Shown: positions 20,007 to 29,726 of the stretch, piece by piece
Layout: every line of letters starts with the position of its first letter
Numbering within the stretch: position 1 is the first letter of the stretch
Assembly (NCBI GenBank): GCA_032718475.1
Contig: JAUCBJ010002198.1
Coordinates: forward strand, 1 to 37,708
Source: Nemertoderma westbladi
Lineage: Eukaryota; Xenacoelomorpha; Nemertodermatida; Nemertodermatidae
Length of the DNA stretch: 37,708 nt
Direction: 5' to 3'
The notes under the pieces: model-generated
What the model saw: only the letters and a program-made list of their open reading frames with translations
Database searches by the model: none
Told to the model about the DNA's origin: nothing
Program-made: the position numbers and the translations under genes

Positions 20007-20593
20007 GCAGTTGACATTTTGTGCTACAATGTCCCTTTACCCCACAATAAATATCCACATTGAGAAATGAAGATGGTGCATGTATGGAATGAGTGATCTG
20101 TCTCGTTGCACCAACGGCAGACCTTATGCGCCGCCTCTACTACAGCGTCGCACGACTTTTGACTATGCCTTGTGCTGCCGCACAACTTGCATCTACGCGC
20201 TTGTGGAAACCAGGCCCTCTCATATATGAGGTCTGCAATCGGCTTCGCACTCCCTTCCTTCCCAATGTCTAAAACGATGTCGTCCTCTCCGGTCAGAGGT
20301 TATCGATCCGGAACAAAGTAAACATCCTCGCCTTTGTCCTCTATCTCCAACATTTCCTCCCGCTTTCGTTTCGGATATGTCTTCTCCACCGGGAGATCCA
20401 CTCCGAACACCTCTACTAACATCTCCGGCCAACCCTCTCTAACGGGTCTATCCGCCTCCAAGTGGACGGGAGTACCAAACCCGTGGGTTTGATTCCCGAA
20501 CCACTTCGCCAAGGCCTCTGGTGTCAGATACTCCATCGACAGTTGGTCTCCCAAATCTCCGATGTTCTGTCGATATACTCCTTCGAATATCGC
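19962..20593 (-). pseudogene. Element 2 ORF3, zinc-knuckle part (in unit)
   Basis: Continues the frame of 20594-21967 after an in-frame TGA (20596-20594). AIFEGVYRQNIGDLG and MEYLTPEALAKWFGNQ are followed by an acidic linker to TAA 20302-20300, which is CAA in the block A copy. Beyond it the two CX2CX4HX4C knuckles are present and intact (about 20090-20210). Gag coiled-coil sequence is joined on at 19961. Confidence 0.65.
20476..20491. repeat. Recurrent palindromic hairpin, locus 2 (second copy)
   Basis: CAAACCC-GT-GGGTTTG with the same outer stems as at 13241-13287. Confidence 0.75.
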
Positions 20594-21967
20594 TCATCCT
20601 CTCCTAACCATCGATGTGTTCTCTAGCGATTTTTTGAAGAACGGGGTTAAGAAACGCTTCATCACGTCGGATTGGATTCCCCCTTTCGAGCGAACGTATT
20701 GATCTCCTCCGAACACCAATGGATGACGCTTCAAAACTCGCGCAATGATATCCGCTACTAAACAAGTTACCGTATTCGACTCAAGCACCAAATAATATTG
20801 CAGCAACGCACGGGGTGGCGCGCAGATGTTCCAATATACTAATGCTTGCCGCTTGAAGTGGGATTTGAACTCCGCTCCCGGTGGCGTGTTATATTCACCA
20901 TACGCCTCCTCGTATTTCTTTTGCGTCTTTAACTTGAAGTCCCAGTTGTATAACAAATGCGCTATAAAGCCCATACCAGTCTTGGCAGAGTTGGGATACT
21001 CCCTATAAATTCCAATATCCTGTGCCCATAGCAACAATAGGTTGGTGTCGACAAACGGTCTCAGGAATCTATCCTCCAAATCCATCATGGCGTTGAAGTC
21101 GCTCTCCAAATCACTCTGGACTCCCGATCCTACCTTGACGTAATCCTGGTTGAGAATCGCCTCTGTAACTTTCTTGGGTAGCATCCTGGCGTCGATACGC
21201 TCTGCTCCGTGCATACCTCCTCGCCTGCATACCTCGAAAATCTGTTCCCTGGGATCCTTCCCCCGCCGATATTGCGTCGTTATGATGGCCTCCGGTCTCT
21301 CTCGGTCTGCCCTCACGCGCATAAATACGTGAGTCACACCATCGGCCGCGCGAATTTGAATGCACTTACTAGTTATGCACTCTTGATGGGACCCTCCCTC
21401 GTTGTTGTAGAACATCACGCGCCAATCCTGTAGGGATTCCTCCGTCTTTCTCCATTGACGCTGGATCTCGTCGGATGGGGTCCACATGCGCTCAATATCC
21501 TTGTGGTCATCGTATTGGTTATAGGAACCCTTCCTCCTCAGCCACGCCTGATCTACCTCCTCGTCATCCGGAAATGCAGCCACCGCGACCCATACCTTTA
21601 TGTACTTGTCCAACCAACCAAATAATTTGCTCTCCTTCCCTGGAGCTCCAATCTTATCTAACGTGTCGTAATCTGTTATCTGCATCGGGATGTCACGCAA
21701 GAACTTCGAGCATAAAACTTCCCGTAAGCAGTCGACGTTCCAATGATCCGACGACATCACCATCGGCAAGAATCGAATGGCTTCTCGTGACTCCAGGTGA
21801 TCTACCAATATCGCAGGTTCGTTGCCGTCGGAATAATACACCGGTCGGGGTTGAGATACAGCCTGTGGAACAAATCCAGTCACTCTCCTAGTCTCCTCCT
21901 GATGTCTATCCTCGGTCTTATTATACTCCGCTATCCTCTCTTCGAATAACTGCTTCGCTTTCGCCAC
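20594..21967 (-). pseudogene. Element 2 ORF3, central part
   Basis: A 457-codon frame in the same phase as the pieces on both sides, bounded by TGA at 21970-21968 and 20596-20594. It is mixed alpha/beta in appearance, without low complexity. Visible landmarks: FLPMVMSSDHWNVDCLREVL near residue 66, a W-rich stretch (KLFGWLDKYIKVWVAVAAFP), a segment around RMWTPSDEIQRQW, and a helical C-terminus with RHPLVFGGDQYV. I do not recognise any family. No signal peptide or membrane segment is seen, so it does not look like an envelope protein. The well-kept reading frame suggests it was once functional. Confidence 0.6.
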
Positions 21968-22858
21968 TCACTCCTCCTGTCGCAACGCATCTATATCGTC
22001 CTGATGCTCAGGCGTGAGATTTCTCGCTCGGTGAGGCGAAGTAAACGTGGTCCAGGGACTCGAGAGCTCCAAACCCGCGGGTTTGGTACCCGAGTCCCGT
22101 GCCGCTTCGTACCGCGCCTCTAAGTCCTTACAGGCTCGGTATAACGAAATGGCCACCGCCGTCTCTATCAAAGCGGGTGTCGAACAGGGTTTAATCTCCG
22201 TATACGGATCTAAAGTCATAACGGTCGGCATAATGGGTCTCGGAGGTCGCTTTCCGCTAAAGTCGATACTGATCATCGGGTTGCTCATCGGGTAACCTCC
22301 CTCGTTGTATCTAAGAAACTGGTGAGCTTGACATCGCGTTAATATCGGTTCAGGATGCTGCTCATTCAGTCGATCGGGAATCGCTATGTCTTGCTTATTC
22401 ATGCATTCACCGCATTTGTAGAACAACTTGTATACACTGAAAACCTTTGGCGTCTCCTGATCCTCGCCTCGAGTCCTCCGGTAAAGGTGCATTCCGTCGA
22501 ATTGATCCCGGACTGCAGGTAGCGGTTCGTCGTATCGTAAATACATGTTCATATGGTACAGACGGGCGATTTCCTCATCTGGGTCCGCGCTAATGTCGCA
22601 TACATCAAGGGCAAAGTCGTAGGGATAACGAGTGCGATACTCCTTCCGTAGAACCTCCATGCGGTCTCCCAATGCTCGCATCCGTTCCCTCCTCAACTCC
22701 TTCTCATACGTGTGCTTATACTTCCCGTTTAACTCCATCACCGATCTCCCATGGTAGTAAACATTCGAATCTTTACACCCGGGTCGGGCGAATGGTAGTT
22801 CTGCCTCCTCTCTGGCGGTGAACCCTCTCCTCAGTTGCGCTCTCATTTCCTTCTCCAT
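21968..22858 (-). pseudogene. Element 2 ORF3, N-terminal part
   Basis: A 296-codon frame from a true ATG (22858-22856), about 760 bp downstream of the integrase. Residues 10-38 contain RRGF and PGxKxxxVYYxxR, shared with the frame at 1-227. It continues with charged helices (YEKELRRERMRALGDRME), then CGECMNKQD with two Cys, and a Pro-rich part. It ends at TGA (21970-21968); the next codon, GTG, continues the same frame into 20594-21967. No family is recognised. Position after pol recalls env of some BEL/Pao elements, but no membrane feature supports that. Confidence 0.6.
22055..22098. repeat. Recurrent palindromic hairpin, locus 6 (perfect core)
   Basis: Core CCAAACCCGCGGGTTTGG at 22069-22086 is a perfect 18-bp palindrome. 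GGGACTCG (22055-22062) pairs with CGAGTCCC (22091-22098) outside it. Seventeen pairs in 44 bases, within the coding sequence of ORF3. Confidence 0.85.
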
Positions 22859-22911
22859 TTTGCCGCGTATATATACATATATCCAATTGGTCCGTTACGT
22901 AACTAATTACA

Positions 22912-22930
22912 CTGTGGGTAAATCAGTTAG
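22912..22930 (-). promoter_or_regulatory. Possible splice acceptor before ORF3
   Basis: The minus strand reads ctaactgatttacccacag: a branch-point-like ctaac/ctgat, a short pyrimidine stretch and a terminal CAG. ORF3 starts 53 bases downstream. Several CAGGTAAG donor-like sites lie in gag upstream, so a spliced ORF3 mRNA is possible. Inference only. Confidence 0.25.
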
Positions 22931-23152
22931 ATGATGCTGAAGGACAGACATCCCGAACCCCCCAGCCATCTTCCAGCAGTTCAGGTTCGGCTCTCTAGAT
23001 CCCGTCTCATTCCTAATTACCTTCTAACCTATTCCCATGCATAGCGCAAAAACTTCAGATATAAACTGGCCGTGACCAACTCACTTTTTGATGCCCAAAC
23101 TACTCCCCAATACTTGTACTAGACTACAGTAGGTAGAAAGGACAATAGCTAT

Positions 23153-23196
23153 GGCGTTCGACTATACCAAACCCGCAGGTTTGATAATTGAACACC
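23153..23196. repeat. Recurrent palindromic hairpin, locus 7
   Basis: Core CAAACC-CGCA-GGTTTG at 23168-23183. TAT and ATA pair next to it and GGCGTTC (23153-23159) with GAACACC (23190-23196) pair with one mismatch. Non-coding. Confidence 0.75.
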
Positions 23197-23616
23197 TCAC
23201 TCCACTGCAAACTACTGAGTGGGGTCTGTGTAAGCCTCTGGTGCTACTAACCTTTAGCACCTTGGCTGTTGTACTGTTGGCACCAATATGTGGAAGTTAC
23301 TGAACTCAATTTACACTCCTACATAATATAGCCATCACCATGGTTTCTAAATGCTATTTTCCAAGCTTCACGACTTTCAAATTACTGTATTTCTATAGAC
23401 GAATTCTAGAATGCGTCTATATGCAGCGTTTGGAATTGTCTTGGGTTCACTTCTAATTTTTAAAATTTCTAATTTTCCGAACATTTTATGAAAATAAAAT
23501 TTTGTTTTGATACCCACCAGACAAATTCTCAACGCAAATCACCACAAACCCGCTCCTATGCATTTCCGAGTATTTGCATACAAGGAATGCATACAAAGTG
23601 AATTTGTGTTCCAACA

Positions 23617-24495
23617 CTAATTTTGGTTTGAGGCAGAAGACAAATTATAGTCTCCTGTCTCGATGCGTGTCTCCTCTAATAACACGATATCTTGGACCGG
23701 TATGTCCAAGGTGTGTAAACCATTAGTTTTACACTTCTTTTGGTTTGGACACTTGCACCTTATTTTTACAGTGATGGTGCGCACTATATTTTGTACGTCC
23801 GGGTGTATGTGCAAGATGACTCCGGTCTCCCAATACTTTCTCTTGACAACTGGTTCGGTTATTAATACGTAGTCTCCTCTTTGGAGGCTCCGAACTGTTT
23901 TGTACCACTTGGATCTGGTGGATATTGTGGGAAGATAATATTCCCGCCAATATTCCCAGAATGTGTACGCAACGAATTGAGTTATTTTCCAGCTCTTTCG
24001 ACTATATAGGTCGGCACTAATGGGTTCTGATGCCGGCACAAGAAACGCTGGACTCTGCATTAGCAAATGATTCGGCGTTAATGCAACACCATCTGGCAAC
24101 ATAGCTATCAGCCTCGAGTTCAATGTAGGCTCGATTTCGATGAAAGCTGTTACCAGCTCGTCGTCGGTAAGTTGTTTGTTTACAGGCAATGTTTTAGCAA
24201 TGTCCTGCTTTATGGAGCAAACCAAACGCTCCCAACTTCCTCCTCTCCTGGGACTTTCTGGAGTGTTAAATTTCCACTCCACTCTTTGCGGCAAAAGTGC
24301 TGCAGAGATTTCTCTATTCTGCGCCGCCCTATGAGCCACGTTCAACTCGCTATTCCCTCCGACAAAGTTTGTACCCTTGTCGGAGTAGAACGCCTTTACT
24401 AGTCCTCTCCTGGCCATAAATCTCTTTAAGGCCAGGAGCAGAGATTTGGTTGACATGTCTGCCACACGCTCTATATGTACGGCTCTACTAGCCAT
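23617..24495 (-). pseudogene. pol: Element 2 pol: integrase core and C-terminal domain
   Basis: A 292-codon frame. SRAVHIERV opens it, then FYSDKGTNFVGG (second catalytic Asp) and GGSWERLV (catalytic Glu). The DUF5641 domain follows from about residue 160: FWEYWREYYLPTI, RSKWYKTVRSLQRGDYVLI. It continues the frame of 24517-25005 across a TGA at 24519-24517. The family usually has an Arg there, which fits CGA changed to TGA. It ends normally, so integrase would be active in sequence terms apart from that stop. Confidence 0.85.
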
Positions 24496-24516
24496 ACATA
24501 TCAGTAGCAGGCCCCA

Positions 24517-25005
24517 TCATTTGTGGGTCAGCTGTCCACTCTTTGCCTCAATCGGACCAAAACAGTCCACCCCTGTATTTGTAAAGGGTGGGTCATATGC
24601 CTGCACTCTCGCTTCCGGGAGTTCAGCCATCTCCTGTTCCAATACTCTGGCGTTCACCCTCTTGCAAACCAGACAGGCATCGTACATAGTACCTACTGCC
24701 CTGCTTGGCTGCAATAGAATGAATCGCTGTCTCGCTGCCGACAAACAGTGTAACTTTCCCGCGTGATGCAACCTCTTATGTATATCCCATAGAATCGCTC
24801 TTTGCAATTCTATTGGGTGACTAGGGATTATCACTGGGAACCTAAACTGTGAGTTTATGTCGACAGTCTGGATTCTCGATCTATGACAAATCAAACCCTT
24901 ATGGATTAATGGGCTCCATTTTCTAAGGGGTTTATAGAGAACTGGTCGTTGAGCCGATAATAGATAGAATTCTTTAGGGAAGGCACACATTTGATAATGC
25001 TTCAA
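24517..25005 (-). pseudogene. pol: Element 2 pol: integrase zinc-binding domain and start of core
   Basis: A 162-codon stretch. The HHCC zinc site is complete: HKRLHH, and CLVCKR 30 or so residues later. The core begins with PPFTNTGVDCFGPIEAK, which holds the first catalytic Asp. It is in the same frame as the piece before (TAA 25014-25012 between) and after (TGA 24519-24517 between). Confidence 0.85.
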
Positions 25006-25011
25006 ATGTTT

Positions 25012-25494
25012 TTATTCCGCTTGATCAATCTCATCCTCTGTCAGAGGTTGTTTCAATCTCCGAATTCGCTCGCTATTAGCGCTCGTTTGTTCTCCTAAAT
25101 GTTCCGAATGTTTTAAACAAAGGTACGAAACGTATCGGCTTAACCACGCAGTTCTTTTACAAATTGTCAGCCAAGAGGCGGACGAATTTAGTAATTTGTC
25201 ATAAATACTACATGGCTCTAATGTCAGCGACGGTTGCCCGCTAGCTAACGGAAGTTTCGAATCCAAACCCACAGGTTTGGAAACCGTAGGCTCCATTTTG
25301 TCGGTCATTTTCTGTCCGTCACTTACCAATTGTGACCCTTGTGTAGTCTGTAAGGGTGGTTTTATGTCATAACTTACCCTTCCAGACCTTGTAGTCACGT
25401 ACGTCTCTTCGTCTGACAGGTCTCCGGGCCGCTCCAATGACTCTTCAGGCCGCTCCAATGACTCGTGTTTGGCTTTCGACTTAGACTTCTGCAT
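25012..25494 (-). pseudogene. pol: Element 2 pol: linker between RNase H and integrase
   Basis: A 160-codon frame from an ATG at 25494 that overlaps the end of the RT/RNase H frame by 14 bases. Low-complexity start (two ESLERP units), acidic, then a Cys/Trp-containing helix (ASWLTICKRTAWLSRYV) that corresponds to the helical lead-in of BEL/Pao integrases. One base must be skipped to pass from the RNase H frame to this one. It ends at TAA 25014-25012. Confidence 0.65.
25248..25287. repeat. Recurrent palindromic hairpin, locus 8
   Basis: Core CCAAACC-CACA-GGTTTGG at 25263-25280. GTTT with AAAC, and ACG with CGT, pair outside it. It lies in the RNase H-integrase linker. Confidence 0.75.
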
Positions 25495-27343
25495 CCATCG
25501 GCATCGGATTAGTTACTATCTTCAGTCGCTCTGGCCAATGCTCCTGTGTCCTCGTTAGAAAATCAGGTCCATGCAACCAAAACTCCTGGGACTCCTCCTG
25601 ACAGAATTCCGCCGGGATAGCACATCTCGAAGTTATGTCGGCCGGGTTCAACACTCCCGGACAATGTCTCCATTGTTCCTTCGTCGAGAAGTCGATGATC
25701 TGAGCGCGTCTGTTGGCCACAAATGTCTTTAGTGCAATATTATCAGCTGCAATATACACTAACACTAAGGATGCGTCCGTCCAATAGAATAAGGTCAATG
25801 TCATCTCTAACTCCTCTATTATCTGCTTACTTACCTCGACTGAGACTACTGCCGCCTGCAACTCTGCACGAGGGACAGTCATGTATTTGACCGGCATTGT
25901 CTTTGATCTAGAAGTCACAAAGGTCGTCTCAAACTTGTCCTGACTTACCTTTCGGCAAAGGTAGGCTACCATACCAAAGCCGGTGTCACTTGCGTCACTA
26001 AATAAGTGCAGTTCTAAATCAGCTGGAAATACCAGCTGATTCGGAAAGTAGGAGCAGGGTACATCTATATTTTTCAATAGATGTAACTCGGCTTCCCACT
26101 CTCTCCCCTGCTTTGCATGTATGGGGGATATTGGCTCATCCCACTCTAGGTCGGACAACCAAATTTTCCTCATACATATTCGTGCCTGTAATATTACCGG
26201 GCTGATAAAGTTCATCTGGTCAAATAGTCTACTCATTGTCGATAAGCAGATTCTCTTAGTCAAAACTTTGTCCGGACTACTGGGCTCAAACCTAACTCTC
26301 ACCTGGAACTTATCCGTGTTCGGATTCCAAGCGAGTCCCAGTACTCGCGCCATGGGGATGGGTTCTACCCCCAATTCAATGTCTCCGCTCCCGCGATCTT
26401 TCACCGGGAACGATTCTAATAGGGCCTCCGAGTTGGTGGTGAACTTGGTCAGTGGAAAACCCCCTGTAGCCAAGCACTCCTGTAGGCTGTGAGCCACTTC
26501 TATGGCTTGTTCCGCTGTGTCCTTGGACACCAATCTGTTGTCCATGTAGAAGTTTCTCAGGATGGACTCGATAACGTCTACTGGATACTTACCAATCTGG
26601 GCCGTTGCCGTTTTCTTTAGAACAAACAGCGTGCCGTTGGGACTATCGCGGGCACCGAATATCCTGACATACATCTGGTATGTAACCACTGGGCCGGATA
26701 GGTCTTCATTCTCAAACCAGAGAAATCGGAGACTATCCTGGTCCGCCTTGCAGGCTCTTACCTGGTGAAACATCGCCTCGATGTCGCAAGTAAAGGCGAA
26801 TCGCCGCTGTTTAAAGCGTAACAGTATCCTTATTAAGTAGTTATTTAAGTTGAGACCATCCATCAACTCTGAATTCAGGGACATACCTCTATAGACTGCT
26901 GCGCAGTCATTGACTACTCTGACCTTGTCTGGTTTGTCAGGGTGAGTCACATAGTGGTGTGGGAGGTAATAAGTCTGGTCCGCCACTAAGTCTGGGTCCT
27001 CTACCTTCCCAGCAAATCCCTTGGCAAAATAGTTGTTTATCTGGGCGCAATACTTCTCCCTAACGTCTGGATTCTTCAGCAACCAAGCCCTTACTCCGTT
27101 CAATCTTTTCAAAGCCAAGTTGTAGTTGTTCTCCAACTTAAGAGGTTGTCGACGCCACAACATTCCAACTTCAAAATGTCCTGTCGGTAGCAGACGTATG
27201 GTATCTTCCATCATCTCCAGCGACCGTTTCTCGTCAGTGGACATGGTTAGGTCATATCCACCGGGTTCCATTGCGTCCCTATCCAGCCATTCGACGGTTC
27301 TAGCTCCTGTCTCGAGGTCCTGGCGTATCAATTCCTTCTGCAA
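25481..27343 (-). pseudogene. pol: Element 2 pol: reverse transcriptase and RNase H
   Basis: A 620-codon frame. RT: YYLPHHYVTHPDKPDKVRVV near residue 125, motif A FTCDIEAMFHQV with Asp 187, motif C FYMDNRL at 265-271. Motif C should be YxDD: the second Asp is Asn (AAC after GAC, a CpG site), so RT is inactive. RNase H is complete: LFSDASDTGFG, VPRAELQ, YWTDAS and NPADITSR. The TTG at 27343 is unlikely to be the real start; the frame is open back to TAA 27361-27359 and continues the protease frame. This is the only complete RT/RNase H of element 2. Confidence 0.9.
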
Positions 27344-27358
27344 CTCCTCCTCACTGTA

Positions 27359-28053
27359 TTAGAAAATGTCGAGGTCTCGATATTTAGCCACCTGACCCTC
27401 CACTATGTCGGTATAAGTCAAAATGTTACTCAAATAAGTGGCGTGGGCCGCTGAACCAGACCCACGGGTCTGATAACAGTACTCCTCGGGTTCACTATCT
27501 GTCTGGTCGTTGTAGAGTGGTTCCGACAATCTAACATTATCGGGAATCAACTCCTCGTCCGACTCGCTAACGTCACTATAGTGGTCAATGCAGGTTCTCC
27601 TAAACTCATCTATGTCTGGTGGTTCTACTAACGGTGGTTGAGTTATAGGCTGTAATCCGTCGCGTCTATCCTTTGGCTTTTCACCACCTGTAAACTCATA
27701 AGACATGGGTACTCGTGTATACCAACCTAATATAGTCCTATGGGCGTGTGGTCCATTTACATGCGGCTCAGCTGGTCTCGTTTCCCATATTTGGTGCACA
27801 ATCAGCTGTTCTGCTCCAATTAACATAGACACATTCCTATAACCTACCTGGTATCTCGGTATTCTGAGCTTGTCAAAATACCCCTGTGCTATGGGACTCA
27901 TCGGTGGCACCTTACCTAACTGCCTGCCGAACCCTTTCATAGCTAGACACTTGAATCCGTCCAATGGCAACGCTCTCCGTTCTTGGCGAGTGTGCTGGTC
28001 TCTCGGGAGTAGGGAGTCTAGTTCTACCGAAATCTTGTGTCCCTTGAGGTCCC
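27359..28053 (-). pseudogene. pol: Element 2 protease C-terminal part and linker (first copy)
   Basis: Same as 16219-16913, with the same TAA before RT (27361-27359). Here the RT frame that follows is complete. Confidence 0.75.
27457..27472. repeat. Recurrent palindromic hairpin, locus 5 (first copy)
   Basis: CAGACCC-AC-GGGTCTG, as at 16317-16332. Confidence 0.7.
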
Positions 28054-29247
28054 CTACCCCCCGTGCATGGACTTTAACTCTATTTGGATCTCCTCAGCAT
28101 CCTGGAAGCTGGAAATGGCTCTCGACACTTCCTCGTCTATATATGATAATGTGGACGCAGTGTCTAACATCACATATATTCTCTTTGATCCCTTGTCTCC
28201 GGTAAGTTTCACCGGAATCACGCTGAATATTTCCGACGTGGCCGATGATGAATACGTCCGCGAGCTGGTCGACGAACTATCCGCGGTGAACCCTTGGCAG
28301 GTCACCTCTCTCGCGCTTGCCTCACCATCCTCGTCCGACGAACCTGGTTGATACCCATCATCCTGGATGCCGGTATATGTATTTCTTCTTATTGTTACAG
28401 GATCTCTGCCCCCCTTCCTTTGAGGATTTCTCTGTAAGTAATGGTCCGTTGTGGTATGGAAATCTGCATGTAGCAACTTGTGATGTAGTCTGCCGCACTC
28501 CATGCATCCGTCCTCGCTGTTCGGGCACTGGCGCCATACGTGACCTGGCGCAAGACATGCCCAACAGGTGTCCAACGTCTGCACTTGAATTATTATCTGT
28601 TCCGAAGTTAACTCTTTGAACCGTCTGCAACTGTCTAACTTGTGGTCGTCCGATCTTACCTCTTTTTGTAAGCAGAATTGGCAACCTACAAATCCATCTG
28701 GCAACTCCTGTTGCTTTACCTTAGGTCTATCTGACCGCTCACCTGACCATACTCGCGAGTCTGATCTAAAGGCAGGGGTACTCGAATTATATCTGTCTAC
28801 TGAGTTAAAAGTCACAGTGGTCCTGTCATCGTCAAAACTTACCATTGACTTACCGGTAACAAATTTAGACTCCCTCATATTCTCCTCTGAGAAGTTTGAT
28901 TTCATCTCTGCTACCGCATCTGTGGCTATCATGTCATGGATGTGTTGAAGTGTCAACACCTTACCTTGACCCTCTAACTTATTCTCTAATTTGCGCCATT
29001 TCTGTCGGTAACGCATGTTTAAACGTCTTATTATGCTCTTCAAAACTTCAGCGTGATCACCATGATGAGGTAGATTCACCGTCCTCAAGATGTCTAATGC
29101 ATTCGAAATAGCGTTCACTAAGTTCAACAGCTCTAACGGAGTTATAATCATTCCGCCCTTACCCAAGTCTTCCACTATCGACTGTGCCATCTTGGTTTTA
29201 TTCCCGTAGATGTCGCTAAGTGTCTTCATAGCTAATTCAAAGCTCAT
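28054..29247 (-). pseudogene. gag: Element 2 gag: capsid C-terminal part, knuckles, protease start (first copy)
   Basis: Translation identical to 16914-18107: second half of DUF1759, CCHC knuckle CWACLAPGHVWRQC, then protease LDTAST. The same G6 run followed by TAG ends it (28057-28062). Confidence 0.85.
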
Positions 29248-29726
29248 TCATTAGCTCTTTCATTGCCGACGAAGTTATCAGCAATGGCTCTAGGTTCTCG
29301 ATGGAGCATCTGTAGCAGATAGTTGAACTTCTCGTTGGGAGTAAAGGTGCTGCTTAAACGTCCTCCAATGTTTATGGTTGCCCATAAACTTCTGGGGTTG
29401 TTGCGTCGGCAGTCCTTGTCTAGCGGCAAACTTACCTATGTCTCTATGGGTTGCGTCGTTCCGGGTTAACAAATTATTTAGTTCTGCAGGGTTATTAAGT
29501 CTGGTCATTTCCCGGGGATTCATACTTACCTGCTCCGCGTCGGTCCTTCTTTCCTTCCGGTTTTGGGACTTCTGACGTCTCATTTCTTCCTCTTCATCAC
29601 TCGAGTCTGTGTCAGTCCTCAGCGCTCGTGTTGGTTTATGTGCCGAAGCTCTGACCCAGGCCTCTTGTATAAATCTTTCCGCCGAATTTTCGAAGTTGGG
29701 ATTATGGATCGTAGGGACGGGCGTTC
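29244..29726 (-). pseudogene. gag: Element 2 gag: first half of capsid domain, two frames (first copy)
   Basis: Same as 18104-18586, including both frameshifts. Because both copies carry them, the shifts predate the duplication. Confidence 0.65.

Larger units (their letters stand above)
15219..20730. repeat. 5,512-bp direct repeat (copy at 26359-31870)
   Basis: Matches 26359-31870 at a constant offset of 11,140 with about one difference noticed per several kilobases. It carries RT start, protease, capsid, coiled coil and knuckle part. At 15218 and 20731 the two copies diverge abruptly. Confidence 0.9.
22859..23616. other. Spacer between pol and ORF3 of element 2
   Basis: No gene is seen. 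It contains a palindromic hairpin (23153-23196) and, 53 bases before the ORF3 ATG, a sequence on the minus strand that resembles a splice acceptor (ctaactgatttacccacag, ending at 22912). Confidence 0.45.

Noticed and set aside
11928-22858. UGA read as tryptophan (alternative genetic code)
   Set aside because: Arg fits the integrase TGA sites better, TGG is used freely for Trp, and animals' nuclear genes use the standard code.
20594-22858. ORF3 as an envelope protein
   Set aside because: No signal peptide, no membrane segment and no cluster of paired cysteines; CCHC knuckles point to nucleic acid.
22859-22885. TATATATA before ORF3 as a promoter
   Set aside because: It is too close to the ATG to leave room for a leader.
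11734-25287. The recurrent hairpin as a hammerhead or twister ribozyme
   Set aside because: The conserved catalytic cores of these ribozymes are not present.
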